A stretch of DNA of 64,000 nucleotides from Komagataeibacter swingsii (lineage in GTDB: Bacteria; Pseudomonadota; Alphaproteobacteria; Acetobacterales; Acetobacteraceae). The first letter of the stretch is position 1; each line of letters starts with the position of its first letter. Below are positions 8,914 through 17,331 of this stretch, piece after piece. The stretch covers positions 124,001-188,000 of the forward strand of contig NZ_NKUB01000002.1 in NCBI RefSeq assembly GCF_003207895.1. Reading direction: 5' to 3'. The notes below the pieces were generated by a model. That model did not search any database, was not told the DNA's origin, and saw nothing but the letters and a program-made list of their open reading frames with translations. The position numbers and the translations under genes were made by a program.

Positions 8914-9809
8914 TGTTGTGCAGATCCATTACGCGTCAGCCACCAGCGGGCGAGGATGTTTGTCGCAAGCACCGCGACGGTAATCAGCAATGCCCCGGTC
9001 CATGCCATCTGCACCCAGTCATCATAGGCCGAACCGGCGTACTGGTAGATCGTGACCGGCAGGCTGGCCATCGGCGCGTTGAGGTTGGTGGACCAGTTCA
9101 GGTTGCCAAGGGAGGTAAAAAGCAGGGGCGCCGTCTCGCCCGATATCCGCGCCAGCGCCAGCAGGATGCCGGTCATGATGCCGCCACGCGCCGAACGCAG
9201 GCAGACATTCAGAATCACCCGCCAGCCCGGCGCGCCCAGCGCATAGGCCGCTTCCCGCATGGCGCGGGGGACAAGGCGCAGCATGTCCTCTGTCGTGCGG
9301 ACGACGATGGGGATGAACAGCACCGCCAGCGCCAGCGTGCCCGCCATGCCCGAAAAATGCCCCGCCGGCTCCACGATGATCAGGTAGATGAACAGCCCCA
9401 CCAGGATGGACGGCACCGACAGCAGCATGTCCGACACGAACCGGACCAGCGAGACAATCCGCCCGTCCTGGCTGAATTCCGACAGGTAGATCCCCGCCAT
9501 CATGCCGACCGGCGTGCCGATCAGGGCGGCAAGGCCGGTCTGTTCGCAACTGCCGATGATGGCGTTCGCCAGCCCACCGCCGGTACCGGGGGCGGCCGTA
9601 CTGTGCAGGAAGGTGGGAAGCGACAGCCCCCCTGCCCCACGTGTCACCAGTGTCCATAAAATCGAGAACAGCAGGAACAGCACGACAGCCGTCGCCATGG
9701 CGCACAGAAGGCTGACAGACCGTTCAACCAGCCTGCGCCGCACGGCCTGCGCGCCACCGCGCTGCCATCCACCGGCATCGGTGGGTTGCGATTGGGAAGC
9801 CGACATCAT
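8910..9809 (-). CDS. pstA: Phosphate ABC transporter permease PstA
   Basis: About 299 residues with six hydrophobic segments. It has a short cytoplasmic N-terminus, then [22 protein letters not shown], and the permease core [32 protein letters not shown] and [47 protein letters not shown] (read in parts). These match PstA. I chose the ATG at 9809 because TGAGGA lies just upstream at a usable distance. An in-frame ATG at 9815 is too close to that site. Overlaps pstB at its 3' end. The same reading frame stays open antisense-like through pstC, but that is not a fusion. Confidence 0.95.
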   Translation of the reverse strand: MMSASQSQPTDAGGWQRGGAQAVRRRLVERSVSLLCAMATAVVLFLLFSILWTLVTRGAGGLSLPTFLHSTAAPGTGGGLANAIIGSCEQTGLAALIGTPVGMMAGIYLSEFSQDGRIVSLVRFVSDMLLSVPSILVGLFIYLIIVEPAGHFSGMAGTLALAVLFIPIVVRTTEDMLRLVPRAMREAAYALGAPGWRVILNVCLRSARGGIMTGILLALARISGETAPLLFTSLGNLNWSTNLNAPMASLPVTIYQYAGSAYDDWVQMAWTGALLITVAVLATNILARWWLTRNGSAQQ

Positions 9810-9817
9810 GGACATCC

Positions 9818-10795
9818 TCAACTTGACGTGCCGCGCTGCAGGAAGATGCGCGAACAGGCCAGGGTAATGAATGAAATGATCATAAGGATCGCCCCAAGGG
9901 CCAGCAGGGCGGACAGTTTCAGGCTGCCGGCCGAACTTTCGGGAAATTCCAGCGCGATCAGCGAGGCAATGGTGTTGCCCGGCGCGAACAGCGACCAGCC
10001 CATGCGGTTGCTGTTGCCGATGACGAAGGTCACGGCCATCGTCTCGCCCAATGCACGCCCGGTGCCCAGCATGATGCCGCCCATGACCGCCTGCCGCGAC
10101 CATGGCAGGACCACCTGGCGCATCACTTCCCACCGCGTGGCGCCAAGGCCGAAGGCGCTTTCCTTCAACACGGCGGGAATGGAGACGAATACATCCGTCA
10201 TGACCGAACAGATGAAGGGCGTGATCATGATGGCCAGGATCAGCCCGCCACTCAGCAGCCCGGTGCCGTAGGGCGCGCCACGGAACAGCTGGCCGATGCC
10301 GGGCACGTGGCCCAGGTAATGCGTGACCACGGGTTCGATGTAATGGGCCATGAACGGCACGACGATGAAAAAGCCCCACATGCCGAATATGATGGAAGGC
10401 ACGGCCGCCAGAAGCTGCACGGCGGTTTCGATAAACCGCGCCAGCGCGGGGGACGCCATTTCCACCAGCCAGAACGCCACGCCAAAGGCAAGGGGCACGG
10501 CAAAGACAAGGGCGATCAGGGTTGTGACCAGAGTGCCGAAAATCGAGGTCGCGGCGCCAAAATGGTTTGAAATCGGGTTCCATGCCGTGCTGGTGATGAA
10601 ACCGGGACCAAAGGCGGAAAATGCCTGCCAGCCCCCGCGGACCAGCACGATGACGATGCCGACCATGACCAGCAGGATGAACCACCCGGCCAGCCGGGCG
10701 AGCATGCCAAAGACCAGATCACCAAACCGCCCGCGCGCATTCGTATCCATTGCGACACCATCGCGGGCCGTAATGGTGGATGGAAGTTCCATCAT
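9818..10795 (-). CDS. pstC: Phosphate ABC transporter permease PstC
   Basis: A 325-residue permease with six membrane segments. The N-terminal segment is LAGWFILLVMVGIVIVLVRGGW. Family wording follows: WNPISNHFGAATSIFGTLVTTLIALVFAVPLAFGVAFWLVE in pieces, PSIIFGMWGFFIVVPFM, and the coupling loop KESAFGLGATRWEVMRQVVLPWSRQAVMGG. It pairs with PstA to form the phosphate channel. It is the first gene of the operon here: no pstS binding-protein gene precedes it, because the upstream gene is divergent. Either of two adjacent ATGs (10795, 10792) could start it. The control region carries Pho-box-like sites. Confidence 0.95.
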   Translation of the reverse strand: MMELPSTITARDGVAMDTNARGRFGDLVFGMLARLAGWFILLVMVGIVIVLVRGGWQAFSAFGPGFITSTAWNPISNHFGAATSIFGTLVTTLIALVFAVPLAFGVAFWLVEMASPALARFIETAVQLLAAVPSIIFGMWGFFIVVPFMAHYIEPVVTHYLGHVPGIGQLFRGAPYGTGLLSGGLILAIMITPFICSVMTDVFVSIPAVLKESAFGLGATRWEVMRQVVLPWSRQAVMGGIMLGTGRALGETMAVTFVIGNSNRMGWSLFAPGNTIASLIALEFPESSAGSLKLSALLALGAILMIISFITLACSRIFLQRGTSS

Positions 10796-10876
10796 GTAAT
10801 TCCAGATGTGTATGACACAACAGCAGCACTAGGCCGTCATGGCGCACTATTGCAATAATAACCTGATCTGTTTTGT

Positions 10877-10894
10877 ATGAAGTTTTTATGACAC
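10877..10894 (-). promoter_or_regulatory. Pho-box-like site upstream of pstC
   Basis: On the minus strand this reads GTGTCAT-AAAA-ACTTCAT: two heptamers separated by 4 bases, as in the PhoB box (CTGTCAT N4 CTGTCAT). The first heptamer matches 6 of 7 and the second 4 of 7. A TATTAT hexamer (10855-10860, minus strand) could serve as the -10. It lies 82 bases before the pstC start. Binding by a PhoB-type regulator is inferred. Confidence 0.6.
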
Positions 10895-10930
10895 CCGACA
10901 TTACATGCATTCCCGCATGTATATTTGCGC

Positions 10931-10948
10931 CTGTCATAGAAAGTTCAT
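10931..10948 (+). promoter_or_regulatory. Pho-box-like site facing the small gene at 11051
   Basis: CTGTCAT-AGAA-AGTTCAT: a perfect first heptamer, a 4-base spacer and a 5 of 7 second heptamer. It points rightward toward the 75-codon gene and pitA, opposite to the pstC-facing site 37 bases away. This suggests a divergent phosphate-controlled promoter region. Confidence 0.55.
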
Positions 10949-11050
10949 CTATTTCCGGTTGCCCGCGCAGGCGAACTATTGCATAGCACCCGCATCGGGA
11001 ATGGCGTTGATACACCATACCCTAAAGAAAAACAGGCAGGAAGCAGCCTT

Positions 11051-11278
11051 ATGTTTGAATCCAGCGTTATCGAGATAGACGGCATCTTCGTTGGCATCGT
11101 TTTTCACAACGGCCCCGATGAACCCTATGAATTCCGGGCCATGCATGAACGCGTAACGCAGATGGACGGAGACATCCTGCCCACGTTCGAGGCCGCCGTG
11201 GCGCAGGCCCGCACCCGGTTCCGGCTTGGTCGCGCCAAGGCCCCGCGCGCCATGGACGCCACGCGCCTGCGGGCCTGA
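11051..11278 (+). CDS. Small conserved-looking hypothetical protein
   Basis: A 75-residue protein starting MFESSVIEIDGIFVGIVFHN, with a basic, alanine/arginine-rich tail (AQARTRFRLGRAKAPRAMDATRLRA). ATG 11051 has AGGAAG about 8 bases upstream. An earlier in-frame codon at 10979 lacks such a site and would run through the control region. No signal peptide or membrane segment is visible. The N-terminal part alternates hydrophobic residues like a small beta sheet (VIEIDGIFVGIVFHNGPDEPYEFR). I do not recognise a family. It lies downstream of a Pho-box-like site and just before pitA, so a link to phosphate metabolism is plausible but only inferred. Confidence 0.6.
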   Translation: MFESSVIEIDGIFVGIVFHNGPDEPYEFRAMHERVTQMDGDILPTFEAAVAQARTRFRLGRAKAPRAMDATRLRA

Positions 11279-11426
11279 CCCCCCACCGCCCGGCCACGGG
11301 GCGCAGGCGGCATGCCTGAATTCAGGACCAGAATATGAATATTATATTAAAACACAACAGAACACCTTATATTTGAATTTATTTTACTTATGGTGCGCAT
11401 GACAATAACTACTGGTGTATTGTTTC

Positions 11427-12782
11427 ATGCTCCACTTCGCGCCATATTCAGCTTTTTCCATCATTGCACTGGTCATATGCTTCGCGCTTGTCTGCATCTT
11501 TGAATTCGTAAACGGATTCCATGATACGGCCAATGCCGTCGCGACCGTTATCTATACCAGATCACTCAAGCCCCGTACCGCCGTCATCTGGTCGGGGTGC
11601 ATGAATTTTGTCGGCGTGCTGCTGGGGGGCATCAGCGTGGCCTACGGGCTGGTTGAACTGCTGCCGGCGGATGTCCTTTCGCCGCCCAACGGCGACCCGG
11701 CCGTGCCGATGCTGATTTCGCTGTTTGGCACGGCGCTGGCGTGGAATCTGTTTACGTGGTGGTTCGGTATCCCGAATTCCAGTTCCCACTGCGTCATCGG
11801 CGCGCTGATCGGGATCGCCATCGGGGATGCGCTTTTGCATACGCGCGACCTGGGCAATAGCGTTGACTGGTCGCAGATATGGAAAATCCTGCGCGCCCTG
11901 GCCATTTCTCCCCTGCTGGGGCTGGTTGGCGCGGGTGGCCTGTATTTCATTATCAAGCACCTTGTCCACGATCCCGAACTGTACCAGCCACCGCAGGGTG
12001 ACAGGCCGACACGTGGCTGGGTCCGTGGCCTGCTGATCCTGACGTGCACCGGCGTCAGCTTTTCCCATGGCAGCAATGACGGGCAGAAGAGCATTGGCCT
12101 GATCATGCTGACCATTATCGGCATCCTGCCCGCGACCTTTGCCCTGGCCCCCGACAGCGCGCCGCGTATTCCCCATATCGCGGAATACGCCACCAGCGCG
12201 GCACCGCTGATCGAACAGTATGACCATGACGGCCTGCGCGACGAAGCCATGGCCGCCGTGGGCCGCCTGTCCCGGGCCGATGCGGAACATGTTGTCCCCT
12301 CCGTCCTGCGCGCGGACATGTATGAAGTTGTCGCGGGCCTGAAGGCCGTGTCAGCCAACCCCGCCGCATCGACCCACGAACGGGCGCTGGCGAAGGTGCT
12401 GGGCAACCAGATGCGCCCCGTGGTGGAATACGCGCCATGGTGGGTGCGCCTGCTCAGCGCGCTATGCCTGGGGATCGGCACCATGATCGGCTACAGGCGG
12501 ATCGTGCATACGCTGGGTGAAAAGATCGGTAATACGCACCTGACCCCGGCACAGGGGGCATCGGCCGAACTGGTGGGCGCGGGCCTGATCGCAACCGCGG
12601 GCTATACCGGCCTGCCGGTCAGCACGACGCATATCATCACCGCCGGTATCGCGGGCACCATGCTGGGGTCCGGTTCGGGCATCAACCGTGGCATGCTGGT
12701 CAAGATTGCGCTGGCGTGGGTCTGCACCCTGCCGGTGACCATCACGATCGCGGCCGGGCTGTTCTATATCCTCAATGCCTGA
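11427..12782 (+). CDS. pitA: Low-affinity inorganic phosphate transporter, Pit family
   Basis: About 451 residues. The two inverted PHO4 signatures are clear: FEFVNGFHDTANAVATVIYT near the N-terminus and TGLPVSTTHIITAGIAGTMLGSG near the C-terminus. A middle SFSHGSNDGQKSIGLIML repeats the GSNDGQK hallmark. About ten membrane segments flank a soluble loop (about residues 245-335). Pit proteins import metal-phosphate complexes using the proton gradient. I chose ATG 11427; a GTG at 11415 would add four residues, and neither has a strong ribosome site. Lying beside pstCAB-phoU and ppk2, it completes a phosphate-acquisition cluster. A terminator follows. Confidence 0.92.
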   Translation: MLHFAPYSAFSIIALVICFALVCIFEFVNGFHDTANAVATVIYTRSLKPRTAVIWSGCMNFVGVLLGGISVAYGLVELLPADVLSPPNGDPAVPMLISLFGTALAWNLFTWWFGIPNSSSHCVIGALIGIAIGDALLHTRDLGNSVDWSQIWKILRALAISPLLGLVGAGGLYFIIKHLVHDPELYQPPQGDRPTRGWVRGLLILTCTGVSFSHGSNDGQKSIGLIMLTIIGILPATFALAPDSAPRIPHIAEYATSAAPLIEQYDHDGLRDEAMAAVGRLSRADAEHVVPSVLRADMYEVVAGLKAVSANPAASTHERALAKVLGNQMRPVVEYAPWWVRLLSALCLGIGTMIGYRRIVHTLGEKIGNTHLTPAQGASAELVGAGLIATAGYTGLPVSTTHIITAGIAGTMLGSGSGINRGMLVKIALAWVCTLPVTITIAAGLFYILNA

Positions 12783-12807
12783 TCCTGTCTGACACAGATG
12801 AAAAAGG

Positions 12808-12843
12808 AACCGGGGCGCATGATATATTCGCCTCGGTTTTTAT
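12808..12843 (+). terminator. Rho-independent terminator after pitA
   Basis: AACCGGGGCG (12808-12817) pairs with CGCCTCGGTT (12829-12838) through one G-T wobble. The stem is followed at once by TTTTAT. It lies 26 bases past the pitA stop. Confidence 0.8.
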
Positions 12844-12908
12844 ATAAATAACAGTATAGAATTTCGGACAGTTTCATAAAAGATACCTGAAAAAAATCAT
12901 GCAAATTG

Positions 12909-12970
12909 TAAAAAGCTTCAAAAAAAGCCACCTTTTTGAAAAAAGGTGGCACACAAAAACTTTTATTATT
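12909..12970 (-). repeat. Dispersed two-hairpin 3'-end element, copy B (partial)
   Basis: Carries AAAAAGCTTC, the hairpin GCCACCTTTTTGAAAAAAGGTGGC (12928-12951, read as arms GCCACC/GGTGGC) and the right arm ACAAAAACTTTTATT. The GCC-to-GCCACC/GGTGGC change is compensatory, so pairing is kept. The left outer arm is lost. It lies 8 bases after the ppk2 stop in ppk2 sense. Confidence 0.75.
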
Positions 12971-12977
12971 TATTCTT

Positions 12978-13940
12978 TCAGTATTTTTGCGGCACGATCA
13001 TGGTATCGGGCACAGGTTGGCGAATGTAATCGGGGCTGTAAACACGTTCGGGCAACCGCACTTCGGGTTTGCTGACATCATGATAGGGCACCTGTGACAG
13101 AAGGTGGCTTATGCAGTTAAGCCTGGCTCTCTTCTTGTCATCAGCCGGAACGATCCACCATGGGGCTTCGTCAATATTTGAACGTTCCAGCATGATTTCC
13201 TTGGCCAGCGTATAGGATTCCCAACGCCGCCTGCTTTCCAGGTCCATGGGGCTGAGTTTCCACTGCTTCAGCGGGTCTTCCATGCGGGCACGGAAACGCA
13301 GTTCCTGCTCATCATCGGAAATGGAAAACCAGTATTTGACAATCTGTATCCCGCTACGCACCAGCATGCGTTCAAATTCGGGAACGGAGCGAAAGAATTC
13401 CTCATATTCATCATCAGTGCAGAAGTTCATGACCCGCTCGACGCCCGCGCGGTTATACCAGCTACGGTCAAACAGAACGATTTCGCCTGCTGCCGGCAGG
13501 TGACTGACGTAGCGCTGGAAATACCACTGCGTGCGCTCCCGGTCATTGGGGGCGGGCAATGCCGCGACACGGCATATGCGCGGGTTCAGGCGCTGGGTAA
13601 TGCGTTTTATGACGCCCCCCTTGCCTGCCGCGTCCCGCCCTTCACAGATCACCACCAGCCTGTGCCCGGTTTCCTTGACCCAGTCCTGCAACTTGACCAG
13701 TTCACCCTGCAGGGACAGCAGTTCACGGAAATACGCCCGCCTGAAATCAGGCGTGCCGTTGTCCTTGTCCGAACCAAGGCGGGCATCATCCAGTTCCAGT
13801 TCGATTTCTTCATCAATATCGTCCAGAACTTCCGCACGCAGGCGACTGCGTTCCCATGCTGCATTGTCACGGCCGGGATGTTCGGTCATGTCGGGGTCAT
13901 CTCCATCTGGTTTCCTGATCATGCAAGGAAGGCGGAACAT
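12978..13940 (-). CDS. ppk2: Polyphosphate kinase 2 family protein
   Basis: Up to 320 residues. PPK2 hallmarks are the Walker A EGRDAAGKGG (about 100-109), ALPAPNDRERTQWYFQRYV, the Walker B LFDRSWYNRAGVE (about 156-168), KYWFSISDDEQELRFRAR and the lid/C-terminal 'APWWIVPADDKKRARLNCI'. PPK2 enzymes move phosphate between polyphosphate and nucleotides; single-domain class I members usually make GTP or ATP from the diphosphate. The ATG at 13940 overlaps the stop of an upstream 54-codon gene (TGATG). An alternative ATG at 13889 (MTEHPG) has GGAG upstream and may be the main start. Nearby pst and pit genes fit a role in phosphate storage. Confidence 0.92.
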   Translation of the reverse strand: MFRLPCMIRKPDGDDPDMTEHPGRDNAAWERSRLRAEVLDDIDEEIELELDDARLGSDKDNGTPDFRRAYFRELLSLQGELVKLQDWVKETGHRLVVICEGRDAAGKGGVIKRITQRLNPRICRVAALPAPNDRERTQWYFQRYVSHLPAAGEIVLFDRSWYNRAGVERVMNFCTDDEYEEFFRSVPEFERMLVRSGIQIVKYWFSISDDEQELRFRARMEDPLKQWKLSPMDLESRRRWESYTLAKEIMLERSNIDEAPWWIVPADDKKRARLNCISHLLSQVPYHDVSKPEVRLPERVYSPDYIRQPVPDTMIVPQKY

Positions 13941-14104
13941 CAGAATTCATCATGAATATATTCTTCGTCTTCTTCCATCATGTCGGGTGGGGTGGCAGGT
14001 AATGCCCGCTTTGCCTGTCCCCTTGTGTCTTTCCACACCAGGACAAGGGCTGGCTGCCATTCCTCATGGATATGCGGCGACTTCGGTTCGGTATCCTGTT
14101 TCAT
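13940..14104 (-). CDS. Small 54-residue acidic protein coupled to ppk2
   Basis: Too short for most gene callers. ATG 14104 has AGGA about 10 bases upstream. The protein starts MKQDTEPKSPHIHEEWQPAL, continues VLVWKDTRGQ, and ends in a strongly acidic tail (MMEEDEEYIHDEF). Its TGA shares bases with the ATG at 13940 of ppk2 (TGATG), the normal layout for coupled translation. I do not recognise the family. It could be a leader that sets ppk2 translation, or a small partner protein. No membrane segment is present. Confidence 0.55.
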   Translation of the reverse strand: MKQDTEPKSPHIHEEWQPALVLVWKDTRGQAKRALPATPPDMMEEDEEYIHDEF

Positions 14105-14240
14105 GATGTCCATTCCTGTCCAGACGCCTATATCAGGTCATAGGCATGAAGAGGTATAGGACAGCACGCGACATAAAATATGAATATTTGGTGAAATCGT
14201 ATTTTACACAATCACGAATACGAAACATATAATCATTACA

Positions 14241-14429
14241 TTATTTACATTGCAACCCGAAATAAAAAATCATCCACGGTGCATACGGCAAGTCATGCTG
14301 GTTTCCCCGGTGAAACCTTACCTTTATTGCTTCAGGGATGAAGTGCGCATCGACCTGCGCTCCCAGCGTCGCAAGCAGGTCTGAAACAGGCGCGCCTGAC
14401 CACCCATCCTTACCAGATAACCTGCCCAT
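14241..14429 (-). CDS. Possible small hypothetical protein (62 residues)
   Basis: The frame starts MGRLSGKDGWSGAPVSDLLA and ends PYAPWMIFYFGLQCK. A good AGGAG lies 11 bases before the ATG (14441-14445), the main support. The 3' half lies in AT-rich DNA. No family is recognised. It lies between the AEC carrier gene upstream (same strand, stop at 14495) and the small gene before ppk2. It may be spurious or the remnant of a longer gene. Confidence 0.3.
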   Translation of the reverse strand: MGRLSGKDGWSGAPVSDLLATLGAQVDAHFIPEAIKVRFHRGNQHDLPYAPWMIFYFGLQCK

Positions 14430-14494
14430 GCCGCCTGCCCCTCCTGCAGGGGCATTGCATTCCAGAGACAGGCTGGACCCGGATAATTCGCGCC

Positions 14495-15430
14495 CTATCC
14501 CGTACAGGCAATGAACAGCGCCATCGTCAGGACCGACACCACGGCGCTGAGGAACAGGGTCGATGCCGCTTCCTGCTCATCCGTTCCGAAACGCACCGCA
14601 AGAATAACGACCACCGTCCCCACCGGAATGGACAGGGCGAGCACCGCGGTACGGATCACCTCATGCGGCATACCCAGCATGGCCAGCAGCAGCCACGACA
14701 GGGCGGGAATGACAATATTACGTACGGCGACAGTAACCACCACAGGCAGCGTTACCGAAACCCGTTGCAGGAACAGCACGATCCCCGATGCGAACAGGCC
14801 CACCCCGGCCGCCGCATTGCCCAGCAGTTCCCCTGACCTGAGCACAGACCGCGGCAGGTGGACACCCGATACGACCAGAAGCGTCGCGGCAATCGGCGCC
14901 CATACAATCGGTTCCCTGCATGACGCGATGATCTGCGGCACAAGCCGGGCCTGTTCGGGCGGTCCGGCATGGGTGCTTCTGGACAGCATGACCATGCACA
15001 CCGGCGTCTGGACCAGCACCATGGCGAATACGGCGGCCGAAATGGCTACCGACGTACTTGCATGCCCCACCAGTACCGGCAGCATGGCTGACCCGATGAA
15101 GGGCACCGATGGCGCCCCCATGGCCAGTCCCTGCAGGGCGGACGACGTCGCATCGCGCCGGAACACATAACGCGACAGGGCATAGGCCACGCCGAAACTG
15201 CCGCACATGATCCCGAAAACCGACGCCGCCAGCGGCAGTTGCCCTGCCAGGATGGTGCGCGGCATGCCCGCGATGCCCACGAACAGGTTGAGGGGAAAGG
15301 CGTACAGCATGACCATCCGGTTCAGGACGGAAACCTGCTCCCCATTGAAATCATGGTGCCATCCGGCACGGTAGCCCAGCACGAAAACCACGATGAGGGG
15401 CAACATGGCGGCAATGATGGTCGAGAGCAT
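14495..15430 (-). CDS. AEC (auxin efflux carrier) family transporter
   Basis: A 311-residue, almost wholly hydrophobic protein with about ten membrane segments in two halves. Recognisable pieces are MLSTIIAAMLPLIVVFVLGY, LNRMVMLYAFPLNLFVGIA (the 'N.....PA/PL.LF' element of the family), GAPSVPFIGSAMLPVLVG and the C-terminal HEVIRTAVLALSIPVGTVVVILAVRFGTDEQEAASTLFLS read in parts. AEC carriers in bacteria move malonate, malate or other organic anions. The exact substrate cannot be read. No gene is in an obvious operon with it. Confidence 0.85.
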   Translation of the reverse strand: MLSTIIAAMLPLIVVFVLGYRAGWHHDFNGEQVSVLNRMVMLYAFPLNLFVGIAGMPRTILAGQLPLAASVFGIMCGSFGVAYALSRYVFRRDATSSALQGLAMGAPSVPFIGSAMLPVLVGHASTSVAISAAVFAMVLVQTPVCMVMLSRSTHAGPPEQARLVPQIIASCREPIVWAPIAATLLVVSGVHLPRSVLRSGELLGNAAAGVGLFASGIVLFLQRVSVTLPVVVTVAVRNIVIPALSWLLLAMLGMPHEVIRTAVLALSIPVGTVVVILAVRFGTDEQEAASTLFLSAVVSVLTMALFIACTG

Positions 15431-15711
15431 ACAGCGTGGTTATCCCGTGGCTTACGGATGGGTACGGCAGGAAGGAACTGGCAGGAATGATGGGGATGCC
15501 CATGATGCGGCGCGCATGGCCCTGACCGTGGCGCAGGTCGCTGCCCCATGCGGGAAAGGCGCGGCGACAGGTGCGAAAAAATGCATATCTTATATTTTAC
15601 AACAAGAACTATCTCTATTAACGCCCTGATAAATAGTAATTTTTGATTTACAAATCCCTGTTGAACCCAATATGGTCGATCCTGCCACAATTTATCATAG
15701 CGAGTCACGTC

Positions 15712-16200
15712 ATGCCGATCAAAGATCCGAAGGTGATCGAACACCTGAACACGCAACTGACGAACGAACTGACGGCCATCAACCAGTATTACCTGCACGC
15801 CCGCACGCTGCGCCACTGGGGCGTGACGCTGCTGGGCAGGAAGGAATACGCGGAATCGATCGAGGAGATGAAACACGCCGACTGGCTGATCGAGCGCATC
15901 CTGTACCTGGGCGGCCTGCCCAACGTGCAGCGCTACAACCAGATCCTGGTGGGGCAGGACGTGGAGGAAATCCTCAGATGCGACCTGAAGCTTGAGGAAA
16001 AGGCCATTGGCGACCTGCGCGCGGGCATCGCCTATTGCGAAAGCGTGCGTGACTTCGTCTCCCGCGACCTGTTCCTGAAGATCCTGGTCAACGAGGAGGA
16101 GCACGAGGACTTCCTCGACCGCCAGTTCGACCTGATCCGCCAGGTGGGGATCGAGAAATACATCCAGCTCAATTCCGCCCCGGCCCCCGATCAGGAATAA
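15712..16200 (+). CDS. bfr: Bacterioferritin
   Basis: 162 residues, the normal family length, co-linear with E. coli Bfr. Ferroxidase residues are present: E19 (TNELTAINQYY), E52 and H55 in EEMKHAD, E95-region DLKLEEKAI, and the EEEH motif near residue 130 (VNEEEHEDFLD). M53 is the expected heme axial ligand. The protein forms a 24-subunit shell that oxidises and stores iron. I chose ATG 15712 because it aligns with family N-termini. The upstream open frame is AT-rich leader. The preceding 280 bases to the AEC gene hold the promoter; I could not define an iron-responsive site there. Confidence 0.95.
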   Translation: MPIKDPKVIEHLNTQLTNELTAINQYYLHARTLRHWGVTLLGRKEYAESIEEMKHADWLIERILYLGGLPNVQRYNQILVGQDVEEILRCDLKLEEKAIGDLRAGIAYCESVRDFVSRDLFLKILVNEEEHEDFLDRQFDLIRQVGIEKYIQLNSAPAPDQE

Positions 16201-16267
16201 GCGGGTATCGCGCCACGCTCCGCCCCCGCGGTTACGTGGGCCGGTGTTTTGCCCCGCTCACCGGCCC

Positions 16268-16930
16268 CTAATCTTGCCGGGGGCGCGCGCGCGTGCCGTT
16301 CAGGAACAGTTCCACCGCCTGATCGATATGGCGACGCATGGCGTCATCCAGCCTGACCGCGATCAGGCCCAGAACGGCCTGCTGGAACGGATACTGGATC
16401 ACGGCGGCCGTCAGGTAATCCGCCGCGAAGGCGATATCATCAATCTCGATTTCCCCACCCTTCACGCCTTCATTCAGGGCGTGGCCGATCAACTGCGCCG
16501 CCCTGCGGGCGCCATGGGAATGGATATTGCGGGCAAGTGCCGGAAACTGCCGGCTTTCCGCCGAAACCACGCGGTACATCCCCACGCTGCGATCCGTCAG
16601 CAGCCAGTCCAGCAGCAGCGTGCAGACCGAAACCAGCCGCGAGCGGATATCCCCATCCGCCGGCACCAGCAATGCCAGCGCATCCGGCCGGATATCGATG
16701 GTCGTGCTGACCACGGCTTCAAACAAAAGGGGCTTGCTGCGATAACGCGCATACAGGGTGCGTTTCGTAACGCCCGCCGCCTCCGCCACCATATCCATGC
16801 TCGTGCCCCGGAACCCAAGGTCGAAGAACAGCCGGACGGCTTCCTCCAGAATCCTTTCGGACAGCGTCGCGGCCTCCGCGATGGAGGGGCGGCCCATGCG
16901 GGCAGGCCGGGGGCGTTCCTTGTCTGGCAT
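16268..16930 (-). CDS. TetR/AcrR family repressor
   Basis: 220 residues. The N-terminal TetR helix-turn-helix reads ERILEEAVRLFFDLGFRGTSMDMVAEAAGVTKRTLYARYRSKPLLFEAVV, seen in parts. The C-terminal half is the ligand-binding helical domain (TetR_C AcrR-like). The ATG at 16930 has AAGGAA upstream; a longer frame starting at 17017 lacks support. It is divergent from the yhiI-rbbA-yhhJ-type exporter operon, the normal position for its repressor, so it probably senses a compound exported by that system. Confidence 0.88.
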   Translation of the reverse strand: MPDKERPRPARMGRPSIAEAATLSERILEEAVRLFFDLGFRGTSMDMVAEAAGVTKRTLYARYRSKPLLFEAVVSTTIDIRPDALALLVPADGDIRSRLVSVCTLLLDWLLTDRSVGMYRVVSAESRQFPALARNIHSHGARRAAQLIGHALNEGVKGGEIEIDDIAFAADYLTAAVIQYPFQQAVLGLIAVRLDDAMRRHIDQAVELFLNGTRARPRQD

Positions 16931-17331
16931 CCTGTTGCTGCTTTCCTTATGACCCTGCGGCCGGTCCCGCATGCGGGCAGCCCGTTTCCATGGACTGCCC
17001 GCACATAACGCACACATGACCTGTGCCGAAACATAAACCGCACCGAACGGGATATTTTACGGGTTGCTTTCTTTTTTAAAATTAAAATACACTTATGCGT
17101 ATACATATTATAAGGAACGTCCACGCCCGGCCTTCCCCGTCCGGTGGCCGGACGTGATTTTTTTATCGGGAAAGTTCGGGTATCCGCCTCTGGATCAATG
17201 CATGGCCTTGCATTTCCGTCGAGCATACACCCCAACGGCAGGACAGCCTGCGTCGACCTTGAGGAAAGTTTCATGATCGCGTCATTCCCTTTTCACACGA
17301 CCTGCGCGGGACAGCACGAAGGCCCGGAGGC
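16931..17331. promoter_or_regulatory. Divergent control region, TetR / ABC-2 exporter
   Basis: About 400 bases between the TetR gene and the exporter operon. The AT-rich part (17058-17114) should hold both promoters. It contains CTTAT (17092-17096) mirrored by ATAAG (17110-17114) around a GTATAC core, a possible but imperfect TetR operator. No gene is supported; short + strand frames here look random. Confidence 0.4.

Noticed and set aside
8910-10685. A single 591-codon minus-strand frame that could look like a PstC-PstA fusion
   Set aside because: The upstream half is out of frame with pstC and has no family sequence. pstC ends normally at 9818 and pstA begins at 9809-9815.
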